Assembly (NCBI RefSeq): GCF_026967935.1
Contig: NZ_JAPVBL010000005.1
Coordinates: forward strand, 62,001-126,000
Length of the DNA: 64,000 nucleotides
Reading direction: 5' to 3'
Source of the DNA: Modestobacter sp. VKM Ac-2982
Lineage (GTDB): Bacteria > Actinomycetota > Actinomycetes > Mycobacteriales > Geodermatophilaceae
Part shown: positions 32,523 through 40,936 of the stretch, one piece after another
How the letters are laid out: each line of letters starts with the position of its first letter
Position numbering within the stretch: the first letter of the stretch is position 1
Notes under the pieces: generated by a model
What the model saw: the letters and a program-made list of their open reading frames with translations, nothing else
Databases searched by the model: none
What the model was told of the DNA's origin: nothing
Position numbers and translations under genes: made by a program

Positions 32523-33160
32523 GCGCCGAACTCGGCGAGCAGCTCCCGCACCCGCCCCTCGACGTCGGCGGCGATCGCCTCCACCTCGGCCGGTGGCCGG
32601 CCGGCCGGGTCAACCACGTTCCAATCCAGGTACCGCTTGCCCGGGTAGACCGGGCAGGCGTCCCCGCAACCCATGGTGATCACCACGTCGGCGGCCTGGA
32701 CGACGTCGTCGGTGAGCGGCTTGGGGAAGGCGTCGGTCACCGTCATGCCGCGAGCCTCCAGCACCTCCAGCACGACCGGGTCGACCTGGTCGGCGGGCAT
32801 CGAGCCCGCCGACCGGACGTGCACGCGCCCCTCGGACAGGTGCTCCACCATGGCCGCGGCCATCTGCGACCGACCGGCGTTCTGCACGCAGACGAACAGC
32901 ACCTCGGGCGCCCCCTTCGCCAGCGCCCCCTTGGCCTGGGCCAGGGCCGTGAGCCGCTCGGTGGCGAAGCGGCAGGTGAGCACCGGCAGGTGCGTCTTGA
33001 CCCGGGCGGTGCGACCCAGGGCGGCGTAGGACTCGAAGACCATCCGCTCGACGGTCTCCGCGCTGACCATGCCGGCGAACCGGGCCGACAGGTCCTCGAC
33101 GTGCCGCCGGAGCACCACCTCGGGGTCCAGCAGCCCGACGAACCGGGGTGTCGAGGTCAT
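32519..33160 (-). CDS. arsC: Arsenate reductase ArsC with N-terminal helical domain
   Basis: A 213-residue protein. Residues 1-80 form a helical bundle (VVLRRHVEDLSARFAGMVSAETVERMVFESYAAL), the three-helix dimerisation domain found on some actinobacterial ArsC proteins. The rest is catalytic: CVQNAGRSQ (Cys91, Arg97) and MGCGDACP (Cys165, Cys169). Reduces arsenate for export by the adjacent Acr3. ATG 33160 overlaps the acr3 stop (ATGA) with GAAGGAG upstream, so the two are coupled. Confidence 0.88.
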   Translation of the reverse strand: MTSTPRFVGLLDPEVVLRRHVEDLSARFAGMVSAETVERMVFESYAALGRTARVKTHLPVLTCRFATERLTALAQAKGALAKGAPEVLFVCVQNAGRSQMAAAMVEHLSEGRVHVRSAGSMPADQVDPVVLEVLEARGMTVTDAFPKPLTDDVVQAADVVITMGCGDACPVYPGKRYLDWNVVDPAGRPPAEVEAIAADVEGRVRELLAEFGA

Positions 33161-34287
33161 CGGGACGCTCCTTCGGTACGGGGTGCCGGGACGGTGGGGT
33201 CGCCCGGGAACCAGCGGCGGGCGGCCCAGAGGGAGACGTAGACCAGCCCGACCAGCACCGGGACCTCGATCAGCGGGCCGACGACGCCGGCCAGCGCCTG
33301 GCCGGAGGTGACGCCGAAGGTGCCGATCGCGACGGCGATGGCGAGCTCGAAGTTGTTGCCGGCCGCGGTGAAGGCCAGCGTCGCGGTCTTGGCGTAGCCC
33401 AGCCCGAGCCGCATGCCGAGCAGGAACGAGCCGCCGAACATCAGCGCGAAGTAGGCCAGCAGCGGCAGCGCGATCCGGGCGACGTCCCACGGGTTCGAGG
33501 TGATCGCGTCGCCCTGCAGCGCGAAGAGCATGACGATGGTGAACAGCAGGCCGTAGAGGGCGACCGGGCCGATCTTCGGCAGGAACCGGCCCTCGTACCA
33601 GTCGCGGCCCTTGGCGCGCTCGCCGATCGTGCGGGTGAGGAAGCCGGCGAGCAGCGGGATGCCGAGGAAGACCAGCACCGAGAGCACGATCGCCCAGAAG
33701 CTGAACTCCGCCGACGTGGTCGACAACCCCAGCCAGCCGGGCAGCACCTGGAGGTAGAACCAGCCGAGGACGGCGAAGGCGAGGATCTGGAACACCGAGT
33801 TGATCGCCACGAGCACGGCGCCGGCCTCGCGGTCACCGCAGGACAGGTCGTTCCAGATCAGCACCATGGCGATGCAGCGGGCCAGGCCCACGATGATCAG
33901 CCCGGTGCGGTACTCGGGCAGGTCCGGCAGCAGCAACCAGGCGAGCGCGAACATCAACGCCGGGCCGACGAGCCAGTTCAGCGCCAGCGAGGCGCCGAGG
34001 AGCTTGCGGTCGCCAGTGACCCGGTCCAGCTCGGAGTACCGCACCTTGGCCAGCACCGGGTACATCATCAGCAGCAGCCCGATGGCGATCGGCAGGCTCA
34101 CCTCACCGACCCGGACGGCGTCCAGCGCGTCGTCCAGCCCGGGGACGAACCGGCCGAGCAGCAGGCCGAGCACCATCGCGGCGACGATCCACACCGGCAG
34201 GAAGCGGTCCAGGGTCGACAACCGGGCCAGCACCGGGGTCTCGAGGTCGGTGCCGGAGCGGGGGGTCTCCGCGGCGAGATCGCTCAT
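33157..34287 (-). CDS. acr3: Arsenite efflux transporter Acr3
   Basis: A 376-residue membrane protein with ten predicted helices. Characteristic Acr3 segments: GLLLMMYPVLAKVRYSEL, ALNWLVGPALMFALAW, RCIAMVLIWNDLSCGDREAGAVLVAINSVFQ (with the conserved Cys) and FTAAGNNFELAIAVAIGTFG. It exports As(III) using the proton gradient. First gene of the five-gene ars operon, divergent from arsR at 34405. ATG 34287; the ribosome site (GAGGAG) is rather distant. Confidence 0.93.
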   Translation of the reverse strand: MSDLAAETPRSGTDLETPVLARLSTLDRFLPVWIVAAMVLGLLLGRFVPGLDDALDAVRVGEVSLPIAIGLLLMMYPVLAKVRYSELDRVTGDRKLLGASLALNWLVGPALMFALAWLLLPDLPEYRTGLIIVGLARCIAMVLIWNDLSCGDREAGAVLVAINSVFQILAFAVLGWFYLQVLPGWLGLSTTSAEFSFWAIVLSVLVFLGIPLLAGFLTRTIGERAKGRDWYEGRFLPKIGPVALYGLLFTIVMLFALQGDAITSNPWDVARIALPLLAYFALMFGGSFLLGMRLGLGYAKTATLAFTAAGNNFELAIAVAIGTFGVTSGQALAGVVGPLIEVPVLVGLVYVSLWAARRWFPGDPTVPAPRTEGASR

Positions 34288-34404
34288 GGGGTGGGCTGCT
34301 CCTCTGCCCCCCGGTGAGGGAGGCTGTGCATCGACGTCGGTCTATCTGTCCCAGAGGATGCCGGGGGTATCGACAGCCGTCAATGCCACACCGATACTGG
34401 CCGG
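34288..34404. promoter_or_regulatory. Divergent acr3/arsR promoter and operator region
   Basis: On the minus strand TTGACG (34378-34383) and CATCCT (34355-34360) lie 17 bp apart, a plausible acr3 promoter. On the plus strand GATACT (34393-34398) sits 6 nt before GTG 34405, a leaderless arrangement for arsR. The palindrome CGACGTCG (34332-34339) and the related ATCGAC near 34369 are candidate ArsR contacts. Confidence 0.45.
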
Positions 34405-34794
34405 GTGAACAGCAGCCGAACGGCGGGGCTGGACCTCGAGCTGGTCGACGTGGGGGCACCCGGGTGCTCCCCTGCCGAGCTCGCCGGCGCGATGAGCGCC
34501 GAGCAGGCCGCCGACCTGGCCCGCACGCTGAAGGCCCTGGCCGACCCGGCGCGGCTGCGGGTGCTCGCCCTGGTGGCCGGCAACGAGGGCCGCGAGGTCT
34601 GCGTCTGCGACCTGACCGAACCGCTGGGCCTGTCCCAGCCGACCGTGTCCCACCACCTCAAGGTGCTGGTGGACGCCGGCTTCCTCGCCCGCGACAAGCG
34701 CGGCGTCTGGGCCTACTTCTCCCTGGTGCCCGGGGCACTGGACGCGGTCGTGACCGCACTGCCCGGTGTCCGGCAGCACAGCGACCTCAGCTGA
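34405..34794 (+). CDS. arsR: ArsR-family arsenical repressor
   Basis: A 129-residue ArsR. Core ARTLKALADPARLRVLALVAG, then EVCVCDLTEPLGLSQPTVSHHLKVLVDAGF. The CVCDL motif (Cys66, Cys68) is the classical alpha3 arsenite site, and Cys21 near the N-terminus could be the third ligand. It is divergent from the acr3 operon and very likely represses it. GTG 34405; there is no Shine-Dalgarno, consistent with a leaderless start. Its 3' end overlaps the end of the convergent TauE/SafE gene by 8 bp. Confidence 0.9.
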   Translation: MNSSRTAGLDLELVDVGAPGCSPAELAGAMSAEQAADLARTLKALADPARLRVLALVAGNEGREVCVCDLTEPLGLSQPTVSHHLKVLVDAGFLARDKRGVWAYFSLVPGALDAVVTALPGVRQHSDLS

Positions 34795-35620
34795 GGAGAG
34801 GCCGCAGGTTCTCCGTCCAGACGTCCCAGCCGACCCGGCCGATCAGCGCGGTCACGACGACCAGGAAGACGATCCGGATGAAGCGGCTGCCCCGGGCGGT
34901 CGCCGTCCGGGCACCCAGGTAGGCCCCGAACGTGTTGGCCGCACCGAGGAGGAGCCCCAGACCCCAGAAGACCGCGCCGTAGGGCGCGAAGAAGAGCAGG
35001 GCCCCCAGGTTGGTGGCGACGTTGACGATCTTGGCCTTGGCACTGGCGTGGAGGAAGTCGTACCCCAGCAGCGAGACCATGGCGAACACCAGGAACGACC
35101 CGGTGCCCGGCCCGAGGATGCCGTCGTAGAAGCCGATCCCGGCGCCCGTCACTGCGGCGACGCCGTGGTGGCGACGGCCGCTGTGGCGCAGCGCGGTCAC
35201 CTCCCCGAGGGAGGGACGCAGCACGGTGAACGCCGCGATCGCGATGAGCGCGACCACGATGACCGGTTTGAACACGCTGGCCGGCAGCGCTGCGGCCACC
35301 GAGGCGCCCGCGAAGCTGCACACCAGGGCGACCCCCGCCATCGGGAGGGCGGTCCGCAGGTCGGGGTGCACGCGCCGGTAGTAGGTGACGGCGCTCGTCG
35401 TGGTGCCGAAGACGGAGGCCAGTTTGTTGGTCGCGAGGGCCTGGACCGGGCTCATCCCCGGGACCAGCAACAACGCGGGCAGCTGCAGGAGGCCGCCGCC
35501 ACCGACGACGGCGTCGATCCACCCGGCCGCCAGTGCCGCGACCAGCACGAGCACGAGCACCTCGGGGGTCAGCCCCGCCGGGAGCAGGTCACCCGGGAAC
35601 ACGTCCGTCATCCCGGCCAC
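34787..35620 (-). CDS. TauE/SafE family membrane permease
   Basis: A 277-residue polytopic protein. AALAAGWIDAVVGGGGLLQLPALL in the first helix, LATNKLASVFGTTTSA, and in the second repeat GFYDGILGPGTGSFLVFAMVSLLGYDFLHASAKAKIVNVATNLGAL are textbook TauE/SafE. I chose GTG 35620, preceded by GAGGAGAGG; an ATG 3 codons later is the alternative. It abuts the ars operon but is transcribed toward arsR, so its role there is uncertain. An anion exporter is likely. Confidence 0.88.
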   Translation of the reverse strand: MAGMTDVFPGDLLPAGLTPEVLVLVLVAALAAGWIDAVVGGGGLLQLPALLLVPGMSPVQALATNKLASVFGTTTSAVTYYRRVHPDLRTALPMAGVALVCSFAGASVAAALPASVFKPVIVVALIAIAAFTVLRPSLGEVTALRHSGRRHHGVAAVTGAGIGFYDGILGPGTGSFLVFAMVSLLGYDFLHASAKAKIVNVATNLGALLFFAPYGAVFWGLGLLLGAANTFGAYLGARTATARGSRFIRIVFLVVVTALIGRVGWDVWTENLRPLLS

Positions 35621-35779
35621 GAACCCCTCTCCTCGGCCCGGTCGTCTCCCGTCAGCGGAACGGGACGGCACGGCCTGTCACGGAGAGTCTGCTTACCACC
35701 CACCCTCGGCCCGTGAGACGACGCGTGAGAGCTCGGCAACTCCGTCGCCGGCCACCACGCGCCCGCCGGAGGATGCCGC

Positions 35780-36703
35780 TCACACCGTCGAGGTCCCGGC
35801 CTCCTGCGGCACCGGCACGGGCCCGGTCGCCCGGGCGCGTCGGCGGGACAGGGCGACGCCCAGCAGGCAGACGCTGCCACCGACGACGGCCAGCGCTGGC
35901 GGCACCTCGTCCAGCAGACCCCAGCCCAGCAGCACGACGATCGGCGGCACCAGGTAGGTGGTCGCCCCGAGCCGGCCGGCGTCCATCCGGCGCAGCGCGT
36001 AGGCCCAGGTGCTGAAGGCCAGCGCGGTCGGCACCGCCCCGAGGTAGACGGTGACGACGATCGAGGAGGCGGGCGCGGTGCCCAGCTCGTCGACGAGCAC
36101 GCCGGCCCAGGGCAGGCAGCAGACCGCCCCCATGGCGCAGGCGGTGAAGGTCACCTGCAGCGCGGGCAGACGGCGCAGCAACGGCTTCTGCGCCACCACG
36201 CCCGCGGCGTAGGTGACCGCCGCGACCACGCACAGCGCGACCCCCAGCAGGTCGGCACCGGCGCTGCGGGTGGCGAAGCCGATCAGCAGCACCCCGCAGA
36301 AGGCGACGCCCAGGCCGATGACCAGCCAGCGCGGGAAGCCCTCACCCAGCAGCAGGCCGGCGAAGACCGCGATCAGCACCGGGCCGATGTTGACCAGCAT
36401 CGCCGTGGTGCCGGCGTCCAGGTGCTGCTCGGCGGCGTTGAGCGCCACGTTGTAGATGCCGAACCAGCCGATCCCGCAGACGGCGAGCAGGCGCCACTCC
36501 CCCGCGGTCGGTGCCACCCAGCCGCGCCGGGCGAGCAGCGCGCCGAGGACGGCAGTGCCGACGGCCAGCCGGCCGAGCGCCAGCGCCCCGGGTGACAGGT
36601 CCTCGCCCACCGCGCGGATGCCGATGAACGCCGACGCCCACGCCAGGACGGTGACGCTGACGGCGAGGAGGGTGAGCGGTTCGCGCGGGACGGGGCTGGA
36701 CAC
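35780..36703 (-). CDS. EamA/DMT superfamily transporter
   Basis: A 307-residue protein with ten membrane helices in two EamA repeats: VLAWASAFIGIRAVGEDLSPGALALGRL at the start, NVALNAAEQHLDAGTTAMLVNIGPVLIA in the middle, then AFSTWAYALRRMDAGRLGATTYLVPPIVVLLGWGLLDE. The family exports metabolites such as amino acids, but the substrate is unknown. GTG 36703. About 160 bp of sequence with no recognisable gene lies before the TauE/SafE gene. Confidence 0.87.
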   Translation of the reverse strand: MSSPVPREPLTLLAVSVTVLAWASAFIGIRAVGEDLSPGALALGRLAVGTAVLGALLARRGWVAPTAGEWRLLAVCGIGWFGIYNVALNAAEQHLDAGTTAMLVNIGPVLIAVFAGLLLGEGFPRWLVIGLGVAFCGVLLIGFATRSAGADLLGVALCVVAAVTYAAGVVAQKPLLRRLPALQVTFTACAMGAVCCLPWAGVLVDELGTAPASSIVVTVYLGAVPTALAFSTWAYALRRMDAGRLGATTYLVPPIVVLLGWGLLDEVPPALAVVGGSVCLLGVALSRRRARATGPVPVPQEAGTSTV

Positions 36704-36803
36704 GCACCGGACGCTAGGGGGCGCCGCCGACGGGATCCGGCGGTTTCCGGTCGTCGCAGCCGCATTGGCCGTCCCGTCCCGGACGATGGCCGGATCGATG
36801 CGG

Positions 36804-37475
36804 TCAGACCGGAGACCCGGGGTCCGGGTGGTCGGCGAGGAACCGCTCCGCCCGCCCGGCCTCCCGGCGCATCAGCACGGCGGCCACCACGAGACCTCCT
36901 CCGACCAGCACGGTGATCACCACGTTCAGCCGCGTCGGCGCACCGATCGTGCGCCCCACCTGCTGGAGGACGACGCCGACGATCAGCAGCGCCTGGTACT
37001 GCTGCAGCACCAGACGTCGGGCCAGGTCCCGGGCCAGCGGCAGCCGCGCCGGGTCGACCTCCGTACGGCCCCGCACCTGCGCGCGCAGTCCGCGTCGCTG
37101 GGCCCGGCTGAGCACGCTGGTCGGCTGCCGCTGCCACCACGCGACCCGGAACAGCCCGACCCGCCACGCGACGACCAGGTAGCCGGTCATCACCACCAGG
37201 CCGGCGCCCTGGACGACGAGGCCGACCACCACCCACCCGCCGGACGGGTCCGGGTCGGGCACCAGCGCCGCACCGGCCAGCACCGCCAGGAGCACCCCGC
37301 CGGCCAGCGCCAGCAGCATCCCGGCGAGCACCCACGACCAGCGGAGCAGCCGGGAACGGCGCAGCCGCCGCTCTGCGGAGCTGCTCGGCACGCCGTGGAG
37401 CACCGACGCGGCCTCGGCCCACCGCCGGTCGTCGTCCGTCTGCGCAGGTCCGGTTCGCGGGGAGGTGCCGTCCAC
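36804..37475 (-). CDS. Multi-helix membrane protein, unknown function
   Basis: A 223-residue protein. A hydrophilic N-terminus (to ~45) precedes four hydrophobic segments: WVLAGMLLALAGGVLLAVLAGAAL, VVVGLVVQGAGLVVMTGYLVV, LIVGVVLQQVG and VVITVLVGGGLVVAAVLM. A basic loop separates the pairs. I do not recognise a family. GTG 37475; no strong ribosome site. Divergent from a SRPBCC gene at 37538. Confidence 0.65.
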   Translation of the reverse strand: MDGTSPRTGPAQTDDDRRWAEAASVLHGVPSSSAERRLRRSRLLRWSWVLAGMLLALAGGVLLAVLAGAALVPDPDPSGGWVVVGLVVQGAGLVVMTGYLVVAWRVGLFRVAWWQRQPTSVLSRAQRRGLRAQVRGRTEVDPARLPLARDLARRLVLQQYQALLIVGVVLQQVGRTIGAPTRLNVVITVLVGGGLVVAAVLMRREAGRAERFLADHPDPGSPV

Positions 37476-37537
37476 GGCGGCAGCGTGCCGCAGGCGCGAG
37501 TGGACCTCCAGTCGGCGGCCTGCGGCACCATGCGGGC

Positions 37538-37933
37538 ATGACCGAGTCCCGCCACCTGACCGTCTCCATCGACCGCCCCGCCGCTGCGGTCTACTCCTGG
37601 GTCCGCGACCCGGCCCACCTGCCGCTGTGGGCCGCCGGCCTGGCCAGCGGGATCCGACGGGAGCGGGGCGAGTGGGTGGCCGACTCCCCGATGGGCCGGG
37701 TGCTGGTGCGGTTCGTGCCGGTCAACGAGTACGGGGTGCTCGACCACGACGTCGTCCTGCCCGACGGCACGACCACCACCAACCCGGTGCGGGTGCTCGC
37801 CGACGGCGCCGGCAGTGAGGTGGTCTTCACCCTCCGCCGGGCGGCCGGCGCACCGGCCGAGGAGTTCGAGGCCGACGCCGCGGCGGTGTCCGCCGACCTC
37901 GAGACCCTGAAGCGGGTGCTCGAGGCCGGCTGA
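37538..37933 (+). CDS. SRPBCC-fold small protein
   Basis: A 131-residue polyketide-cyclase/START-like protein: RHLTVSIDRPAAAVYSWVRDPAHLPLWAAGL is the usual N-terminal strand-helix, and FEADAAAVSADLETLKRVLE the C-terminal helix. Ligand unknown. ATG 37538 with no clear ribosome site. The gene is monocistronic and its end faces the frameshifted SDR gene. Confidence 0.8.
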   Translation: MTESRHLTVSIDRPAAAVYSWVRDPAHLPLWAAGLASGIRRERGEWVADSPMGRVLVRFVPVNEYGVLDHDVVLPDGTTTTNPVRVLADGAGSEVVFTLRRAAGAPAEEFEADAAAVSADLETLKRVLEAG

Positions 37934-37951
37934 CCCCCACTGCTGGGGGGC

Positions 37952-38709
37952 TCAGCGCTCCTGGTCGGTGGGGCGCACCAGGACCTCGTTGACCGCCACG
38001 TGGCTCGGCTGGCTGACCACGTAGAGCACGGCCCGGGCGATGTCCTCGGCCTGCAGCCGGGTCATCCCCGCGGCCATCTCCTGCGAGGCCCGCTTGGCCT
38101 CGGGCTGGGTGATGTGGTCGGTCAGCTCGGTGGCCACCGCGCCCGGCTCGACCAGGCTGATCCGCACCCCGCGGCCGGTGACCTCCTGGCGCAGTGACTC
38201 ACTGAAGGCGTTCACCGCCCACTTGCTGGCGTTGTAGACCCCGGCGCCCTTGCGGCGGTCCGGCCGGCGACGCTGGACATGTTCACCACGTCGCCCGACC
38301 CCTGCTCGACCATGCCCTCGATCGCCGCGTGGGTCATGTACAGCACGCCCAGCACGTTGGTGTCGATCATGCGGCGCCAGTCGTCGGAGTCCGCGCCGAC
38401 GATGGTGCCCAGCAGCATCACCCCGGCGTTGTTCACCAGGACGTCGAGCCCGCCCAGCTCCTCGCGGGTGCGGGCGACCGCCGCGGTGCAGGCCTGCTCG
38501 TCGGTGACGTCCAGGTCCAGCTGCAGCACCCGGGCACCGTCGTCGCGCAGCTTCGTGGCCAGCGCGTCGAGCCGGTCCTTGCGCCGGGCGCCGATGGCGA
38601 CCGCCGCCCCCGCTTCGGCCAGCGCGGCCGCGGTGGCCTCGCCGATCCCCGACGAGGCCCCGGTGACCAGGGCGACCTTCCCCTGCAACGGCCGGCTGTT
38701 CTCGGTCAT
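37952..38709 (-). pseudogene. Short-chain dehydrogenase/reductase gene with frameshift
   Basis: The N-terminal half (from ATG 38709) has the SDR cofactor motif TGASSGIGEA, NNAG and, near the end, NMSSVAGRTA. The frame then breaks. The sequence in the next frame continues the fold: NAFSESLRQEV, EPGAVATELTDHI. Reading a single missing C in an ACCGCC(C)GCAAG run near 38265 restores VAGRTARKGAGVYNASKWAVNAF, with the catalytic YNASK. It is either a recent mutation or a sequencing error. If intact it would be a ~252-residue NAD(P)H oxidoreductase. GAGGGACGC precedes the start. Confidence 0.8.
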
Positions 38710-38804
38710 GCGTCCCTCTTCCCCGGGCCGACCGGTGCGGCCCCGGAGCCCCAGTGCCCCGGGACGGCGCGCCTCACGCCCTCGCGGCGGCCCGGACCGG
38801 GTGC

Positions 38805-39176
38805 TCAGCCGAGGCGAGGCGGCTGGTGCACCGACCAGCCGTTGCCGTCGGGGTCGGCGAAGAAGCAGAAGCTGCCCCAGGGGTGCTCTTCGACATCGGT
38901 GACCGCCACCCCGCCGGCGCGCAGGGCGGCGTGTGCCTCGTGGACGTCGTCGACGTCGAGCTGCACTCCGCGCAACGAGCCGGGTTCGGCGTCGACGTAG
39001 CCGGCGGTCAGGGCGATCGAGCAGGCCGACCCCGGTGGCACGAGCTCCACGAACCGGTGGTCATCGTCGACCTCGATGTCCTGTTGGACCCGGAAACCGA
39101 CCTGGTCGACGTAGAACGCCGTGGATCGGTCCACGTCCGTGACGGGGACCGTGACGAGCTGCAGTCGGAAGTCCAC
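38805..39176 (-). CDS. VOC (glyoxalase-like) family protein
   Basis: A 123-residue two-beta-alpha-beta-beta-beta protein: RLQLVTVPVTDVDRSTAFYVDQVGFRVQQD, HRFVELVPPGSACSIAL and FFADPDGNGWSVHQPP. VOC proteins bind metal and act as lyases, dioxygenases or resistance proteins; nothing here narrows it. GTG 39176 with AGGAGACC upstream. No partner gene is obvious. Confidence 0.85.
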   Translation of the reverse strand: MDFRLQLVTVPVTDVDRSTAFYVDQVGFRVQQDIEVDDDHRFVELVPPGSACSIALTAGYVDAEPGSLRGVQLDVDDVHEAHAALRAGGVAVTDVEEHPWGSFCFFADPDGNGWSVHQPPRLG

Positions 39177-39294
39177 GTGGTCTCCTGGCTGGCCAGTGAT
39201 GTTCAGGAACCGTCCGGCTGGTGTCGGCGGCCATCATCACCTGCCCGGGCAGGATCCGTACAGGCACGCCGTCGCGGGACCGTCCCGGACGTGC

Positions 39295-39330
39295 CACCGG
39301 CCCGGCTCCTCGCGAGGAGCCGGGCCGGTG
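39295..39330. terminator. Terminator of the uracil/xanthine permease gene
   Basis: A 36-bp perfect palindrome (18-bp arms CACCGGCCCGGCTCCTCG with a TCGCGA centre) lies just past the permease stop at 39341. No U-tract. Confidence 0.75.
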
Positions 39331-39340
39331 CGTCCGAGGG

Positions 39341-40783
39341 TCAGCGGGTCCGGTTGACCCGGTCGACGTCGGAGGGGTCTGGCCCACCCGGGTCTGTGTT
39401 GTGACTGCCGGTGGCCCCCAGCGCCGGACCGGTGCCGGCGGCGAAGCCACCCTCCTGGTACAGCGACGCCTTCATCTCCGCCGGGGCCAGCATCCGGGCG
39501 ACGTGCCAACCGACGACGGCGACGATCGTGCCCAGCGCGATGCCACCGATGGAGTACTCGCTGCTGAACCGCAACTGGACGTCACCGATGCCGATGATGA
39601 TCCCGGCCGCCAGGGGCACCAGGTTGATCGGGTTGGCGAAGTCGACCCGGTTCTCCTTCCAGATCTTGGCGCCGAGCAGGCCGATCATCCCGTAGAGGAC
39701 GACGGTGATCCCGCCGAGCACCGCACCGGGGGTGGCGTTGACGATGGCGCCGAACTTGGGCACCAGCCCGAGCATGATCGCCACCAGCGCGGCGACGTAG
39801 TAGGCCGCGGTCGAGTAGACCCGGGTGGCGGCCATGACGCCGATGTTCTCCGCGTAGGTGGTGGTCGGGGAGCCACCGACCGAGGTGGCGACCACGGTGG
39901 CGGCGCCGTCGGCGAAGACCGCCCGGCCGAGCACCGGGTCCAGGTCGCGCTTGGTCATCTCGCCGACCGCCTTGACGTGGCCGGCGTTCTCCGCGACCAG
40001 CGCGATCACCGCGGGCAGCACCAGCAGCGCGAAGTTGACCGAGAACGAGGGCGCGGTGAGCTCGGGGAGCCCGAACCACGAGGCCTCGCCGACGCCGCTG
40101 AGGTCGACCCGGTCGTGCGCGACCCCCACACCCGCGGCGTCGTAGGTCACGGCCTGGGAGAAGGTGTCCAGCAGCAGCGAGAGCAGGTAGCCGAACACCA
40201 GGCCGAGCAGGATCGAGATCCGGGCCCAGAACCCGCGCAGCGCCAGCGAGACGACGATGACGAACGCCATGGTGGCCAACGCGACCCACTGGTCCTGCGG
40301 CCAGTACAGGCCCGCGGCGACGGGTGCCAGGTTGAAGCCGATGAGCAGGACCACCGCGCCGGTCACCGCCGGGGGCAGCACCCGGTTCACCACGGCCACA
40401 CCGGCGGCCTGGATGAGCAGCCCGACCAGCGCCAGCACGATGCCGGAGACGAGGATCGCGCCGACCACGTCGGAGCTGTCCCCGCCCTGGGCGCGGACCG
40501 CGGCGACACCGCCGACGAACGCGGCGCTGGTGCCCAGGTAGGAGGGCACCTTCCCCTGCACGATCAGCAGGAAGATGATCGTGGCGATCCCGCTCATCAT
40601 GATCGCCAGGTTGGCGTCCAGCCCCATGATCAGCGGGAAGACGAACGTGGCGCCGAACATGGCGACCACGTGCTGGGCGCCGATGCCGACGGTCAACGGC
40701 CAGGACAGCCGCTCGTCGGGCGCCACCGCCTCACCCAGCGGTGGGGTCTTCCCGTCCCCGTAGAGCTTCCAGCCGAACGCCAT
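39341..40783 (-). CDS. uraA: Uracil-xanthine permease (NCS2/NAT)
   Basis: A 480-residue nucleobase:H+ or Na+ symporter with about 12-14 helices. The NAT signature GGSPTTTYAENIGVMAATRVYST is in the expected place, with LAENAGHVKAVGEM earlier (helix 8). Start motif WPLTVGIGAQHVVAMFGATFVFPLI. It imports uracil or xanthine; the choice is not clear from sequence. A PucR-type regulator is encoded just upstream on the same strand. GAGGAGG precedes ATG 40783. Ends at a strong hairpin. Confidence 0.88.
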   Translation of the reverse strand: MAFGWKLYGDGKTPPLGEAVAPDERLSWPLTVGIGAQHVVAMFGATFVFPLIMGLDANLAIMMSGIATIIFLLIVQGKVPSYLGTSAAFVGGVAAVRAQGGDSSDVVGAILVSGIVLALVGLLIQAAGVAVVNRVLPPAVTGAVVLLIGFNLAPVAAGLYWPQDQWVALATMAFVIVVSLALRGFWARISILLGLVFGYLLSLLLDTFSQAVTYDAAGVGVAHDRVDLSGVGEASWFGLPELTAPSFSVNFALLVLPAVIALVAENAGHVKAVGEMTKRDLDPVLGRAVFADGAATVVATSVGGSPTTTYAENIGVMAATRVYSTAAYYVAALVAIMLGLVPKFGAIVNATPGAVLGGITVVLYGMIGLLGAKIWKENRVDFANPINLVPLAAGIIIGIGDVQLRFSSEYSIGGIALGTIVAVVGWHVARMLAPAEMKASLYQEGGFAAGTGPALGATGSHNTDPGGPDPSDVDRVNRTR

Positions 40784-40936
40784 CGGTCCTCCTCGCAGCC
40801 ACGCCGAACAGATAGCTCAGCGCTGAGGTACCGGACAGTGGCAGAAGTCCGTGGATCACACCAGGGGGTCCTGGACACGTTCCCATCACGGACCGGCAGA
40901 TGAACGGCGCCGCAACACGGCGGACTCGCCGCCGCC

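Noticed and set aside
39295..39330. 36-bp perfect palindrome as a recombination or replication site
   Set aside because: It directly follows the permease stop and resembles the other terminators in the window.
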